A DNA stretch of 64,000 bases from Anaeramoeba flamelloides (lineage: Eukaryota; Metamonada; Anaeramoebidae), in contig JANTQA010000040.1 in assembly GCA_027625915.1 (NCBI GenBank), positions 744,001-808,000 of the forward strand, given 5' to 3'. The position numbers were made by a program, and so were the translations under genes. Shown here in pieces: positions 1 to 12,883 of this stretch (positions are counted from its first letter, which is position 1; each line of letters opens with the position of its first letter). Under the pieces are notes generated by a model, which had not been told where the DNA came from, made no database searches, and saw only the letters and a program-made list of their open reading frames with translations.

Positions 1-2410
1 TTTGATGAAACCTTACTTTTTGTTGTTCATCATTTTTTATTTCTTTTATTCATACCAATTTATTATAGTGCTCAGCTTAATGTTAAATAACTATTTTGAA
101 AATACAGTTTAATTTTTTTCTCAAATTTTAAATAAATATGGTAGTTTCGATTATAAAGTTTAATTTGACAATAATATAAATAACATATTTTTTTTTTTTG
201 ATTTGTTGTTTCAATTATAGAACACCTTTCCAAAAAAGTTTGAAAAAACTATTTTGAAAAATCTTTATTGAACTGAACTCCAAGAATATTATCGAAATAT
301 TCAAAATTAAAATCATTTATTAATTAATTATACATTATAAATAAATATATTTATTTACAAATTTTTAATTGAATTAAAGTTATCAAGTTTTCTTATCCCG
401 ATTTTATATTATATTATTTAGGTTTGGAAATTGATTTTTGTTTTTGTTTTTTTTTGATATTAAAAATAAAATCCTATGATTTTACATTTTGAAAGAATTT
501 TGAATAGTATAAAAAAACCTGATATCGATTTTTTAAGATTTTAAAAACCCCTTAATATCCTTTTTATTGAGATTTGTTATACATTTTTTTTGTTTACAAA
601 AAAGTGTAATTTACTAAAGAAATTTTTGTATAAAAATATTTAAAAATATATCAATAATTATGGATTGAATTGACATTAATACTTCATTTTTTTATATTAC
701 TAATTTATAAACATGAATAATTCCAAAGAGAATATTCTTTGAATTCTAAATTAAAATTCCACACTTTTTTTTGAAAAAAGTCAGTTTAGATAAACAATAT
801 CAAATATATCAAGTGATGTAGATCTGAAAAATATAGCATCATTTTTTATATTTTTTCTATTATTTTTTCTTGTTAAAATAACAACTATATTATTATTATT
901 ATTATTATTTATACTCAAAAATTAATAAAAAGGTATTTTGATTCTGAATTTTTTCCATTTTTGTAATATATAAACCATCACTAAATATCTGTTTAATATT
1001 GATTATACAAACTAAACTCTTTTTCAGTCAAATGTTCCTAGTTTTAACTAAATTATACAACACATTCTATGATTTTAATTCTTTATTCTTCTTAAAATAA
1101 ATTTTCACTTTTCGGATCAGAACCATTTTTTTTAATTTGGTATTTTTTTTTTTTTTTGATTTTTACTTTTTTTACTTCTTTTCTTTTTTTTTTTTATTTT
1201 TGAAAGCCAATTTTAAAAAAAAAAATGTTTGGAACTTTCAAATTAACATTAAGAAAATTGAGGGTTTGTATTTTCTTTCAAAATTCATATATTTACAATT
1301 CAAAAATTATTATTGTAAAAGAATTTTATTTTCCAAAGAAATTGAGAGTTTTTGCACATAGACTTTCCAATGAAAGGTACTTAATAAAATTTTCCACATT
1401 TTTTTTTTATTTGTGAAATTTTATTTTTTGTGAAAGCTTTTGTTTTAAAATTCTCGACTCGAATCAGAAGTTTATTATTTCTTGTATTTCGAAACAATAG
1501 TATATTTAGTTGATTCTTAAAAAAAGAGATTTGTTTTCATTTTTAGCTGGGAAACTTTGAGGGAAATGGGGGTTATATTATTAAAACTACTATATTTATT
1601 AAATTTTGAACCAAACAAAAATAGAATTTTTTTATAAAATACATCTTTAGAAGAAAAAAAAAAAATTAAAATAATTTTCAATTGAAATTTATTCTATTAG
1701 TAACGTTTTACTATTTAAATTTTCCATAGATGACTTTTTTTTTTCAATTTTGTATTTTCTAGATTTACGCAATAATTATTAAAAAGAAAAATCTCATAAT
1801 TTGAAACTTTATTTCTTTTCTCTAAGTAAAATAAATTGGATTTTTATTTTTAAGATTTGAAAATAATTTAGTTATCATTTTTTTTGGGGGCTTAACTTAA
1901 AAAAATGACAAAAAATAATATGTTTACAAAGATTTTTTAATTAGCATATCCTTAAGATCAACTTCTTAAGGTTTGCTTACTCTTTCAATTTTGACAATTT
2001 TCAAATAGTGAATTGTTATTTTTTGTTATTCAAAATAACTTTATAGGATTTGGGTGAGAGTTTATAATTATAAAAATTATACGAGTTTTAGGATAAATAA
2101 AAATTGAAAATGTTATATAGATCAAGTATATAAACTTATAATAATTATCAAAGAAAGTGAAAATTAAAAAAGTCTTTTAATCGTCTAACTCTTCCAATTT
2201 GAATGTTTTTTTACAAATAATAACAATAAAAAAATTGGGTTGTAAATTTCGAGATCAAATTGATGGGTTTGGTACTTTAAAGATGATTTTGGGAAATTCT
2301 GTTTGAGTGAAAATTTTTCAAAATTATTAAAAAAAAAATTGCCAAATTGAATTCATTTTTTATTTTTTTTATTCACCAAAAATTATCCTAAATTTTCTAT
2401 TAAAGAAAAG
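1..2410. other. AT-rich intergenic stretch, nothing recognised
   Basis: The stretch is made of A/T homopolymer runs and short AT-rich words. The open frames near 1137-1416 are phenylalanine/lysine-rich products of T and A runs with no domain character. I see no RNA gene or delimited repeat here. An ATT trinucleotide run lies near 890-908. Confidence 0.6.
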
Positions 2411-4624
2411 ATGTCTTTGGAAAAGAAAAAAAAAAAAGAAACAAAACAAAAAGACTCTCAAATTGGTAAAAGTTCAAAAAGTCCCCAAAAAACAGAAAAA
2501 GAAACAAATACAAATAATGGTGAACAAAAAGTTAACAAAAAGAACAAGAAAAAGAAAAATCAGGTAAAGAAAAAGAAGAAAAAGAATAAGAATGAAAACG
2601 AAAATAAGAACAAGAATAAGAACAAGAACAAAAACAAGAATAAGAACGAAAAAAAGAATAAGAGCAAAAACAAGAACAAGAATAAGATTAAAAACAAAAA
2701 AAAAACAAAAAAATTGGATGATTCTCAAACAACAAAACCAAATTCACAAGATAACATCAACACTAGTGACTCTACTCAACGGGAAAATCAAAAAAAAGAA
2801 CAGGAATTAACAAATGATCGATCCAATAAAAAAGAAATTAATCAAAAAAAAATTTGCAAAAATAAAACCAAAAAAACAAAAAAAAAAAACAAAAAAAAAA
2901 GAAAATCTAAACAAAATTCAAATAAAAATGATAAAGGAAAAGAAAAAGATAAAGAAAAAGAAGAAGACAAAGATAAAAAAAAGGAAAAAGAAAAAGAAAA
3001 AGAAAAAGAAAAAGAAAAAGAAAAAGAAAAAGAAAAAGAAAAAGAAAAAGAAGAAGGATCACAATCTTTAGATTCTTCTCCAAAGATTTCCAAAAAAAAA
3101 AAAATTAAAAAAAAACATAAAAACAAAAATAAAAATAAAATTGGAGAAAAGGGAAATGTAAATAACAAGGGAGAAGAGAACAATTTAGGGTACACAATAG
3201 TTAGAGTTTTACGGGATAAAGAGAATAATATTAAAAATGAAAATATACCAAATTTATTAAATATATTAAAACAATTAAATCAAAAGCCGATCTCTGTTTT
3301 TTTCACGCCTCAGGATGATAATAAAATCCAAAAAGATTCTCATAATTTTGTCGAATCATATTTAACAACAATCGATAAACATGTACCATCTATTGATGCA
3401 AAAATGTTTTTCGAAAAGCATAATTTATATTATAAATTCAAAGTAAATTTTATAAGTGATGGTTCTGGCTCTGGGCCTGGTTTATCTACACCAACACCCT
3501 CGCAGAATTATAACAAATCAAGAAGAAAATCTAAAAGTCGTATTACATTTAGAGCACCCCAGAGTTCATTAAGGTCTTTTTTCAGGGGCTTTAATGGCGT
3601 TGATCCTGAAAAGCAAGTAAAGTCAATTGTAGATCAAATAAGAAATTTAGGAAAAGAAATTAAAGTTATTGAAGACGCGTATTTAAACAAAATCGCTGTG
3701 CAAAGAGATCAGCTTTCACAAAAATTAAAAAAAATTGATCAAAAGATTTTGAAATTAAACGGGGAATTTGATTCCTCAAAGCCAATTAAAAATGACAATG
3801 AAAGCCAAAACAGAGGCCAAGATGATAATAACAACGTTTGTAATGAGGGTGTTGGTAAATCAAATGACGTGGAAAGGGTAAATAAAATAACAAAAGAAGA
3901 AGAAGGCGAAGAAAATGAATCAGAAAAGGAGAATCAAGGTATGTATAATAAAAAATTGGAGAAAAAAAAAGTATTAAAAAATCTTGATTATTATAACCAA
4001 AGAATAAATGAAATCTTTGTATTAGATCAGCACTATGAAGTAATAGAAAGCAATTTAAGAACGCGTTATAAAATTACCATGAGACAAATTCGTGAAAAAA
4101 GGGAGATCTTAAGGAATTTAAAAAAAGAAATTCATAAATCGAATCAAATAAAAAACGAAAAAAGAAATAGAAAAATCCGAAGATCGAGGATGAAAAAAAT
4201 TAGAAATAAGACGAAAAAGAAAACACAAGTAAAAAAAGGGCGATCTAAATATCCTTTCATTTCTGGAATTGTTAATGAGTGCCTACAAGTTGCAATGAAT
4301 AAAATTAACTTTGCTGAAAAGGTTGCAGATCCAGTTGTAAAAATGGAAAACGGCAAAATCCAATGTATCGCGGAAGTTGTCAATGCAATCATAATGGAAG
4401 ATGTGCATAGAGCGAAGGAATTATTAACAGAAATATCTGAAAGAATCAAATCTAAAGAGCCCTGGGAAAACTGGGAAATTGAAGAAATTGAAGAGAATGA
4501 TGATAATAAAAATAACAGGAATGAGGCAATACCCCCACCTCCTCGTAAGTTGATTTTTTTTTGTTTTTTTTTGAAATTTCACAAAATTTTACAAGGACTA
4601 CGTTTCGGCATTGGAAAGTGTTGA
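2411..4624 (+). CDS. Lysine-rich coiled-coil protein of unknown function
   Basis: I do not recognise this protein. Starting at the ATG at 2411, it has a strongly basic N-terminal third built of Lys/Asn and Lys/Glu repeats (about residues 57-103 and 177-215). A folded-looking segment follows (about 260-350), then a Gly/Ser/Pro linker and two predicted coiled coils (about 397-453 and 517-593). A more conventional C-terminal region (about 613-697) holds alternating hydrophobic helices and ends in an acidic stretch and a Pro-Pro-Pro-Pro-Arg motif. A GTAAGT donor at 4545 and an AG at 4594-4595 define a 51-bp intron. Its length is a multiple of three and it has no in-frame stop, so spliced (720 aa) and unspliced (737 aa) forms share the same last residues and the TGA at 4622-4624. 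The basic repeats suggest nucleic-acid or nucleolar binding, but that is inference only. Confidence 0.75.
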   Translation: MSLEKKKKKETKQKDSQIGKSSKSPQKTEKETNTNNGEQKVNKKNKKKKNQVKKKKKKNKNENENKNKNKNKNKNKNKNEKKNKSKNKNKNKIKNKKKTKKLDDSQTTKPNSQDNINTSDSTQRENQKKEQELTNDRSNKKEINQKKICKNKTKKTKKKNKKKRKSKQNSNKNDKGKEKDKEKEEDKDKKKEKEKEKEKEKEKEKEKEKEKEKEEGSQSLDSSPKISKKKKIKKKHKNKNKNKIGEKGNVNNKGEENNLGYTIVRVLRDKENNIKNENIPNLLNILKQLNQKPISVFFTPQDDNKIQKDSHNFVESYLTTIDKHVPSIDAKMFFEKHNLYYKFKVNFISDGSGSGPGLSTPTPSQNYNKSRRKSKSRITFRAPQSSLRSFFRGFNGVDPEKQVKSIVDQIRNLGKEIKVIEDAYLNKIAVQRDQLSQKLKKIDQKILKLNGEFDSSKPIKNDNESQNRGQDDNNNVCNEGVGKSNDVERVNKITKEEEGEENESEKENQGMYNKKLEKKKVLKNLDYYNQRINEIFVLDQHYEVIESNLRTRYKITMRQIREKREILRNLKKEIHKSNQIKNEKRNRKIRRSRMKKIRNKTKKKTQVKKGRSKYPFISGIVNECLQVAMNKINFAEKVADPVVKMENGKIQCIAEVVNAIIMEDVHRAKELLTEISERIKSKEPWENWEIEEIEENDDNKNNRNEAIPPPPRKLIFFCFFLKFHKILQGLRFGIGKC

Positions 4625-5191
4625 GTTATTGTGTTGTTTTACTTTCACTTCCCAAAAAGAATTTTCATTATGATGAAATTGGACAAAGTAACACAAAAAT
4701 AGGTTTCAAAGTTAAAAACACACAAACACAAAAAAAATATATATATATATATATATAAAACAGATCTTTGGATGAATATTTGAATAAATAAATTACTTTA
4801 CTTTAAGGTATTTTAAAGTACAAGTTTCAAATTTTAAATCATTTCAAACTTGTAAAAGCAGCTAAAAACAATACTTTGAACAGCTATAGGGGAATTATTT
4901 TGTGTTTAGAGATTTAAAATGGAAACTATGAAATATTAAAATCAAATTTTTGGTTTGAATCTCAGTCGGTAAAAATTGATTGAAAATTGTTGAAATTGTA
5001 AAAATTTCACATTTTTTTGTAAAAGAAATCCACAGTGTGTAAATGTAACTGAAATTATAGAACTCTTTCAATAGAGTTTTTATACACAATTTCACCCTTT
5101 CGCCTAAAAATATGGTCTTTAACATATCAATTTTCCAAAAAATTCAAACCATTTTTTTTTTTTTGAAAATTACCCATATCTTTTTTTTATA

Positions 5192-5750
5192 CAGCCACTC
5201 CAATTGACCGTGAAAATTTATAAGGCATAGCAATTGATTTTCTATTTATAATAATTTATCATCTTATACAAACCATAAAATGGTTATTACATGGCATGAT
5301 AAACTTTAATTTTCATAATAGAGTAAAAAAAAAATATTTTTTACAAAGTTTTCGGTTTTTTTGGTTCCTTTGGTTTTGGAAAATTGACTGAAAAATTAAT
5401 AAAAAAAATGTACATTAATGCGGATCTTCTATTATCAAAATGTCAAAAATATCAGGTTTTAACAATTTAGCGGCAACGATCGAAAAATACTTTCAACTTC
5501 TATGCTTTCTGTGATTTCTTTTCTTTTGTGATTTCTGTGATTTCCATGGTTTCTGTGATTTCTTTTTTTATGTTTTTTACAAAATGTAAATTTTCTCTCA
5601 TGATGTAGTAGAAATTTTTATTTTTATCTGGTGATATGATAAAAAATTTAATTTTCTATTTCATAAAAGACAATTTTATAATAAACAATTAATACACCCT
5701 ATAAAATTTCTATGTCTTTTAAATTTTCACTATACTGTTGGAAAGGATGG
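5192..5750. mobile_element. Family C MITE, diverged copy (TA target)
   Basis: The left end reads CAGCCACTCCAATTGACCGTG directly after TA. The right end (..TTCACTATACTGTTGGAAAGG) is a degraded inverted copy. Both match the better-preserved copy at 37504-38019. The interior carries a short array of TTTCTGTGA-type units near 5500-5565. No coding capacity is seen, so it is non-autonomous. Confidence 0.55.
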
Positions 5751-6159
5751 AATTATTATTACAAACAATTAATTCCTATCCATGTACAATAAATAAACTC
5801 AATAAATAATTGAAATAAACCCTTTCCCAAAATTTTGGTATAATGAATTTTTTAATTAAGAAAATCGATTTCAAAAATAAAAAAAAAAAAAATGGATTTT
5901 TATTAATTGTCAAATTCAGAAAACCTTTCTTAATATCCCATCCGATAAGGAATAAGATTAAAAATGTATTTAATGTGCCGAGTTATTATTTTAATTAATA
6001 TATTTTATGATTTGAAAAAATCTTGATAATTAAAATAATAAACCCAAGTTTAAAATAATAATAATAATCCTATAATTTTGGGATAAGAAATCTAATTTTA
6101 ATTATTCTATGTGTATGGAGTAAAAAACTAAAAAATTTTTTTTTTTTTTTTTTTTTGGA

Positions 6160-7450
6160 AAAATGTGCCCTTTAAAACGTTCATTTATCTTTTTTTAGTT
6201 TGTTCTAAATAATTATTAAAATTTCGGAATTCTTCTTCATTTTGTCTTTTTGTATACTTATTCTTTTTTCATTTTTTACCTTTACTTTTTCTTTTTCTTG
6301 TTTTTTTTTCCTTTTTGGAAAATTGTTTTGATTTTTGAAAAATTGAAAATGTAATATATGTGAAAAATCATTTGTGTTTTAAATGTTAATTTTTTTACTC
6401 AGCTGAGCAATATTTCATGAAATTGAAAAAAAATTATCTCATAAAGTTCTTTTTGAATTAAAAGGTATTAATTGGTTTGAACTGTTGTTTGAAAGAGGTG
6501 AAAAAGATGAATTAAAAAGATAAAAATAGAAAAAAAAAATGAAAAAATAATTATTTTCCCAATCCCTCTTGAATAAACTTAAAAAAATTGCTATTTGATT
6601 TATTATATCATTTTACGAGTGCCCCCTTAATTCTGAGAAATAAAAAATTCTCAAAATTTTGGATTCAATTAAAACAGTTCAAAGAATCACAACAATACAA
6701 TTTCATTCAATTTACAAATAATTTTGAATTTTCACATAAACTCTTTTTCAAATAAAAGGGTACGGAAATTTTCAAGAATTATTCATAATTGAATCAAATT
6801 AATTGTAATTATCATTCTAAAAAATAAGAAACTCTTTAAAACATAAAAAAAAAAAAAAAAAAACACTCAACTGAATCTTTAAAACTCATTAAAACAAAAT
6901 AATAAAAATTAACATTTAAATATTTTAAAAATTGATGTGCCCTTTAATTTGAAATGAGAAATCTCATTTTGTAAATTGTAAAGAAAAAAATTATAAAATC
7001 AATAAAAACCTTTGAACATGTTGAATTCGGAAAAAGTTCTTTACTTTCTATTGATAAGTCTTGACAAGTCAAACTTTTGTTCTTTAAAGTCTCATTTTAA
7101 AGATAAATACGTAATTCATCTGGGTATTTTGTTGGAATTGTTTTTTTTTCTTTATTTTCTCTTTTCTTTGTTCCATGTATCAACCCAATAACCTTCTTTC
7201 TTAATTCCCATATCTATCTTCATTCGAAATCAAACTTCAACTGTTTCCATTTTTATACTGTTAGATTATTAACAAATTGGTTTCTTCTGTCTTGTTTTTT
7301 TCATTTCCAAGCTGTTCAATATCCGATAAATAAAAAAAACAAAAAATGAAAAAATGAATAATTTAAATTAAAATCACCATTAAGTAATTATCATATTAAC
7401 AATCAAATTTAATAGTATTGATTATTTGAGAGGTGTGCCCTTTTGTTTGA
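6160..7450. repeat. Cluster of GTGCCCTTT-type repeat ends
   Basis: Four direct occurrences of a word close to TGTGCCCTTTAATTTGAAA lie near 6162, 6617, 6934 and 7433. Partial inverted counterparts lie near 6455-6475 and 6740-6765 (CTCTTTTTCAAATAAAAGGG). This looks like several degraded copies of one small inverted-repeat element, but exact ends are not resolvable by eye. Confidence 0.35.
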
Positions 7451-8187
7451 AAAAGAGTTTATTTCAATAATTTTGATTTTTATGAAATATTCTTCTCATC
7501 TTTTAGTTTTTTGTTTTCATTTCATTTTTTCAAGTACGTAATACTGCTTTTTACATTCAATTCAATATTTTTTTTATAATGATTGGTATTTGGTTAAAGT
7601 TGAGTTCTTTTGAAGAAAAAAAAAAAAAAAAAATCAAATTAGTTGATCGTATAAGCTATTTCCAAGAATGTGGGGCAAATTTATTTTAAAATATATGTAT
7701 GTAACCCATTCTTCAAAAAAGGGTTTTAATATATAAAATCATTGACCACCATTTATAGATTCTTGATAATAATTCAATTTGTTTCTTAGTATTGTATTGC
7801 AGAAATAAAATATATTAAAATTTATGATCTCGATTTTATAGGATATTTTTTTATGGTGAAAATTAGTGTTTATTATTTTCTTTTTGATCGAAAAAAATAT
7901 TTTCATAACTTGTATAATCTCAACAAAATTTAAAATATAATTAAAAACATATAACTGCGTTTTCGTGTTTAAAAAATCATTTGTTCCCTTTCCATATTTC
8001 CGGTTTTTTATTGAAATTGGTCGTACCTTGTTTTCACCAAAAAAAGTGCTATTTTCCTTTTTCATTTTTATTTAAATTTTGTTTAACATTTTCTTTTCTT
8101 TTTTCTTTTCTTTTTTCTTTTTTCTTTTTAATTTTCTTCAAATGTTTTTAATTAATTATTAATATTTTAATTATTAATTTAATAGCA

Positions 8188-8517
8188 ATGTTACAAATTC
8201 CTGAATTTAAAGTGAATACAGCAGTCAAAGAAAATACAAATAATAAAACGGTTAAACCTAAATTTAAAATTTCAAAACTTCAAAAACAAAATTCAATTAC
8301 AAGTACGGATTTTTTAAATGCAAAAAATAAGTTAAAAAAGGTTTCTTCTGTAAGTGAAGAACAAAAAAGAATCTCAATGAGAAGGGGAAGCTTACTAGAT
8401 TTGATTAATTCCGGTTTAAGACAAAAATTTTCTAGGGCAAATATTTGGAATAATGATGATGATTCACAGAATTCTGATAGCAGCGAATCGTCAGATTATT
8501 CTGATGAATTTGATTAA
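8188..8517 (+). CDS. Small protein with WH2-like segments and an acidic tail
   Basis: This is a compact 109-aa protein from the ATG at 8188 to TAA. Two segments resemble WH2 actin-monomer-binding motifs. One is a short helix-like stretch ending in Leu-Lys-Lys-Val (about residues 44-54). The other is an Arg-Arg-Gly-Ser-Leu-Leu-Asp-Leu-Ile-Asn-Ser-Gly-Leu stretch (about 69-82), close to the WH2 pattern of a Leu-Leu-x-x-Ile-x-x-Gly helix. The last 20 residues are Ser/Asp/Glu-rich, ending Asp-Glu-Phe-Asp. Nothing indicates a signal peptide or membrane segment. A role in actin-monomer handling is inference from these short motifs only, since WH2 matches are easily produced by chance. Codon use is cleaner than the surrounding random frames, supporting a real gene. 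Confidence 0.6.
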   Translation: MLQIPEFKVNTAVKENTNNKTVKPKFKISKLQKQNSITSTDFLNAKNKLKKVSSVSEEQKRISMRRGSLLDLINSGLRQKFSRANIWNNDDDSQNSDSSESSDYSDEFD

Positions 8518-10534
8518 TGTTTTTATTTGCTTTTCTTCTTTTCTTTCTTTCATTTTTTTTATAAATTTAATTCTTTTTTTTATATATGAGTTTTTTATTT
8601 TAATCATTATATATTTTTAAATTTTTATATTAAATGATAATAATAAATTTTTAAAAATTATTATAATATCTTACTTTTTTTTTAAAGATAATTGGTTTAT
8701 AATTTCATATCTGTGAAAGTGATCAATACCTTTAAATTGGTTTAGTGGTATGGTAATAGATAGTTGTTTATACTCATTACTGGCAAGAAAGGTGTATTGT
8801 TTAAAAAAAAATCACTTTTCTTATGGGTTTTCATATAATAACATAACGAAATATACTAATCTATTAAACTTTTTAACAATTCAACAAAGTGCACAAATAC
8901 AATATTAAAAAGAGAGGGGGGGGTTGAAAAGAAACTTGGAATTTTATAAGCCAATTCATAAATGATCAAGAAAAGAAACAATAAAATTTTGATAAATACT
9001 CTTTCATTAATTCAAATCGTATTTTTAACAATCAAAATTCAGATCCTAAAAATAAACATTGTGGCAATTTTCCTCAATTTAAAATTTTTATTTAAAAATC
9101 AACTTTGTAAAAATCGAAATTTTTAATTGTAATAAACAGAAACATTACAAGAGAACATCAAAAAAAAAAAAGGTATTATTAGCTCATTATCATATTTTAA
9201 AATAAATTATTTTTTCAAAAAACTTGACCCACTTTATAATTTTAATGGAAGTTTTTTTGAGGGTTTATTCCAGTATTCTTATCAAAATCATTTTTTCAAA
9301 TTTGGTCAAATTTTGTTTTGTTTTTTCAAATTTTTGTTTTTCTTTCTCTTTTTTTATTTATTTCTGTTTTTTTGTTTTTTTTTTCTAATTTTGCAAATTT
9401 TTATTTGTCTTTCTTTTTGTTTTGTTTTTTTTTTTGTTTTTCACTTTTTTTTTTTTTTTTTTTGATACTTTTTTTTAAAAAAGATCAAGTGGAAAAAAAA
9501 AGAGATTTTTGAAAAAGACAAATAATCATTAATTAAATTTCGACTATGTAATATCTTTTAAAATGAATTTGATTATTAGTAAACAATCTTTTTGTCAAAC
9601 TTTTTTTCAGTAAAAGTTTTGTTAAAAAAAATTGGTAATGCTCCGTTCAATAATTATGACTCAATTTTTTTTAGTTTTTGGTTTTATTTTTTTTTAATTT
9701 TTAAATATCAGATTTTTATATATTTGGAATCATTAAAAGTGAATTACGAATCCGATTTAATTATTTGTTGTTATTGAATACTAAAGGGTATATTTTTTTT
9801 TTTTCATTTTATATTTCAGGTGAGTCAAAATATTAAAAGGGTGTTTTTTTTTAAGTTTGTCAATTTTTTTATATGAGATGAAATAGGATTTTACTTTTCA
9901 ATATATTACTCTAAATAATTTGATAAATTATAGAAAAAAAGCCAACATTTCAACTTCTAAATAATAATCAACAAAACTTCATTCTTGCTAATTTCATTTA
10001 ATAGTTAATTTCAAGCTAAAAACTTGTTAAATATTATAATAAAATAAACAAAGAAACTTTTACTAAATGAAATAAATAATAACAATTTCATTAATATAAT
10101 AATAATAACTTGAATTAATTAGATTATTATTTAAAAAAAAATAATAAATTCTGGCTTTTAATTTATTTATATATATATATATATATATAATTATTAATAA
10201 TTCATCATAAGAAAACTTTTCTTTTCTCTCTTTTTTTTGTTGGATTTCTTATTATTTATTTTCTAAATAATCTTTAACTAATTCGTTGATATTATTTTTA
10301 GAGGAATGTACTTTCTATTTTTATTCTCAAGAAAAAGAAAAAATATTTTTTAAAAAAAAATATACAAGTCTTTCAAAAAATATCAAAATAAAAATTCATG
10401 AGTTCGAGAAAGTCGTCAAGTGCCTTTTTTTATTATTTTTAGAAATGAAAAGAAAAAATCTGAAATTTTTCTTTCAATGAATAAATTAAGATAAGAACAA
10501 GTTATCAAATTAACATTTTTTTGTGTGTCTAAAC
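8518..10534. other. AT-rich intergenic stretch, nothing recognised
   Basis: Homopolymer T and A runs dominate, including T-rich runs near 9313-9475 and a TA microsatellite near 10168-10188. No delimited element or gene is seen before the element end at 10535. Confidence 0.5.
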
Positions 10535-11880
10535 GAGTTTTTTTTGATAACTTGTATTATCACAATTTAGCAATAAAATCTTGAAAATATCAAAAAATTG
10601 TAATTAGTCCTACTTTTGAGCAAAAAAAAAAACACAAATCGCAAATTCCACATTATAGCAATAAAATAAAAATCGTTGCCAAAAAATGGAAATTTATTTT
10701 TTTGAATTAACCTTACAAAAAATCCCATGAATTTTACTAAAGTTGCGACTTTTATAAAGCCTTTCCCATTAAAAAAAGTTTGAAAGTGCAGTAAATTGTC
10801 TTCAAGTTTTTGAAAGGTATGTACGATAACAAGTTTTTATAAACAAAATGGGGATTTTTTGTAGTGGGTAATAAATTTGATTACTTTTCTTTTGTTTTTT
10901 TACAAAAGTAAATAAAAACTACTGAAAATTTTATGATTAAAAAAATAATTATCCATTTTAAAAATGTATTTAAATATAAGATAGATATGTTTATTTAAAA
11001 TGTAGTTATTACCTTCAGAAGTTAATATAACCAAAACGAAGAATGAGTAATTTTCCACTTATTGGCCATCGATTAATATTACCTTTTAACTGGTTTTTGT
11101 GTTTTCTGTTCAATTCCAAGATATTTGATAAAGAAGAAGAGCAACAAGAAGAATATACCAAATGTACAAACCATTTTAATAATTGGAACATGATAGGGTT
11201 GTTGTGAAAATTTTTGAAAAGTTATCCAACCAACTTTCAGCTTTCATAAAATATTGAAAATGTTTTAAACAAAGAAATACATTCTTAAACGAAATAAGTG
11301 AAGTGTTGGTTTTTTGTAAAAGCTTTTTTTACTTATCACAAATTTATAACAACACGTAAGAGCTGGAAACTATTTATTTACCTTTTTTATTAAGTTTATT
11401 GATCGAAAGGATCAATCTATCTACCAACCAAATCAAAATAAAATAGAATGGAAACTCTTTATCTGATCCATTGCTTGAATCAAGTATCTTTTTTGATGTT
11501 TTTTCAAAGAATACCTTTTTTTTCAAAGATCTTTTTTTTTGATCAAACCAAATTTTTTCTTTGTAAAAAGATTGTTGAATTCGCCGAAAAGCACATCAAC
11601 TTTTTTATTACGATTTTGTTTTTATCAAGGTATTTTGACATTTCTCACGATTTTTAGATAGTTATCTAGATTTTATTGAATATAGTGATTTATGATTTTA
11701 TCGTGGTATTATTGATTAAGGGAGTAGCCACGGTAAAGAAAAATTTTTCACTTTTGTGCAATTCTGAAGAGGATCAGAAAATAAAATTTTTTACTCTGGT
11801 TGTTACTCATTGGTTTTTATTATTTAAAGTACTTCATTCATTAGATTTTTTAAATTTTTTTTTCAAAGTCTCAAAGAAAT

Positions 11881-11975
11881 TGCCACAATAGAATGTTGAG
11901 TTGAATTGCTTAAAATAGTGTTTTGAATGTTGAATGACTTATCTTTTATTCTTCTCTCAACATTCTATGGTGGCA
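11881..11975. repeat. Small foldback hairpin, 95 bp
   Basis: The arms TGCCACAATAGAATGTTGAG and CTCAACATTCTATGGTGGCA are inverted copies with one mismatch over 20 bp, separated by about 55 bases. It lies inside the TTAA element and could be a minimal inserted hairpin or part of that element. Confidence 0.6.
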
Positions 11976-12337
11976 TTTAATTTTTTCATTTTTTATTTTT
12001 TCATCATTTTTGAGATTTTTTAAATCCTTACAACAAAAAAGCAATTAGAAATATTTTTTTTTTAGTGGCATTTAGGATTAATGGATTTTGTTTAAAAAGA
12101 AGAACAATATTACAATTGAGAGAATATAAAAGGAAACATAAATGGGACTTAAATAGCTAGAAGAATTCCAAAATTAGAATAATTAAGTAGAATTATTACT
12201 TGTTAGGATTGTAAAACGTTGGGTTTAGTGGAATATGAGAAGTGAATATGATTATATGTTATCAAAGTTTAAACCACAAAATAGATACACTTTTTATTCA
12301 AAGAATCTGAAATTATCTTCAAGCCAAAAAAAAACTA

Positions 12338-12883
12338 AACCCCATTCCAAAAATTTGGACACATCTAAAATCAAAAATAGTGAAACAAAAACTCAATTTA
12401 CTATATTCTCCCAAACCTAAAATAAAACCAGATTTAAGTAACATAGTATTAATGGTTTTTTAAGTAATCATTTTCATTCAAATATAAGAAAACAATATAA
12501 AACAAAAAATCAAAACAAGTGTGTCTAAAAAAAATGAAACGAGCTGAAATGAAAGAGTTTGAACAAAAAATATATTGGTAGATTTGTTAAAATTACACCA
12601 ACAATGGTTGATCGATCAAATGATAAGATACCATGTACCGGTTGTATGTGGATTTATCACTTGAAGAAACTCAACTATAACCATCTAGTAACCATCTATA
12701 AAAAAATTTTCAGATCTAACTAAACCGATTAAGTAACTGAAAAAAAGAAAATGAAAACAAAAACAAAAAACACAAAAAATGATATAGTTTGTTGAATTAA
12801 AATTAATTTCCAAATTGATGTAAATCATGTTTTTGTTATTCTTCTAACTGTTTAAACTGTGTCCAAATTAATCGAATTAAGTT
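12338..12883 (+). mobile_element. Family B MITE copy 1 (TA target)
   Basis: It starts AACCCCATTCCAAAAATTTG after TA (12336-12337). It ends in a degraded inverted end (TGTGTCCAAATTAATCGAAT..) followed by TA (12884-12885). The interior matches the other family copies, including the conserved TTGATCGATCAAATGATAAG block at 12607-12626. Length 546 bp; no coding capacity. Confidence 0.8.

Larger units (their letters stand above)
4625..8187. other. Intergenic stretch with repeat elements
   Basis: It holds a diverged family-C element (5192-about 5750) and a cluster of GTGCCCTTT-type repeat ends (about 6160-7450). Near 8080-8130 there is a TTTTC-rich tract immediately upstream of the next gene. The minus-strand frame at 7739-8065 is long enough to notice but has no domain character. 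Confidence 0.5.

Noticed and set aside
1137-1416. Short plus-strand open frames
   Set aside because: They are poly-Phe/Lys products of T and A runs with no independent support.
7739-8065. 108-codon minus-strand open frame divergent from the WH2-like gene
   Set aside because: Content is Ile/Asn/Lys/Phe-dominated with no domain or conserved-looking motif. Such frames arise by chance in this base composition.
11448-11891. Two open frames of about 70 codons
   Set aside because: They lie within the interrupted family E copy and the TTAA element, straddle their junction region, and have no counterpart in the intact family E copy.
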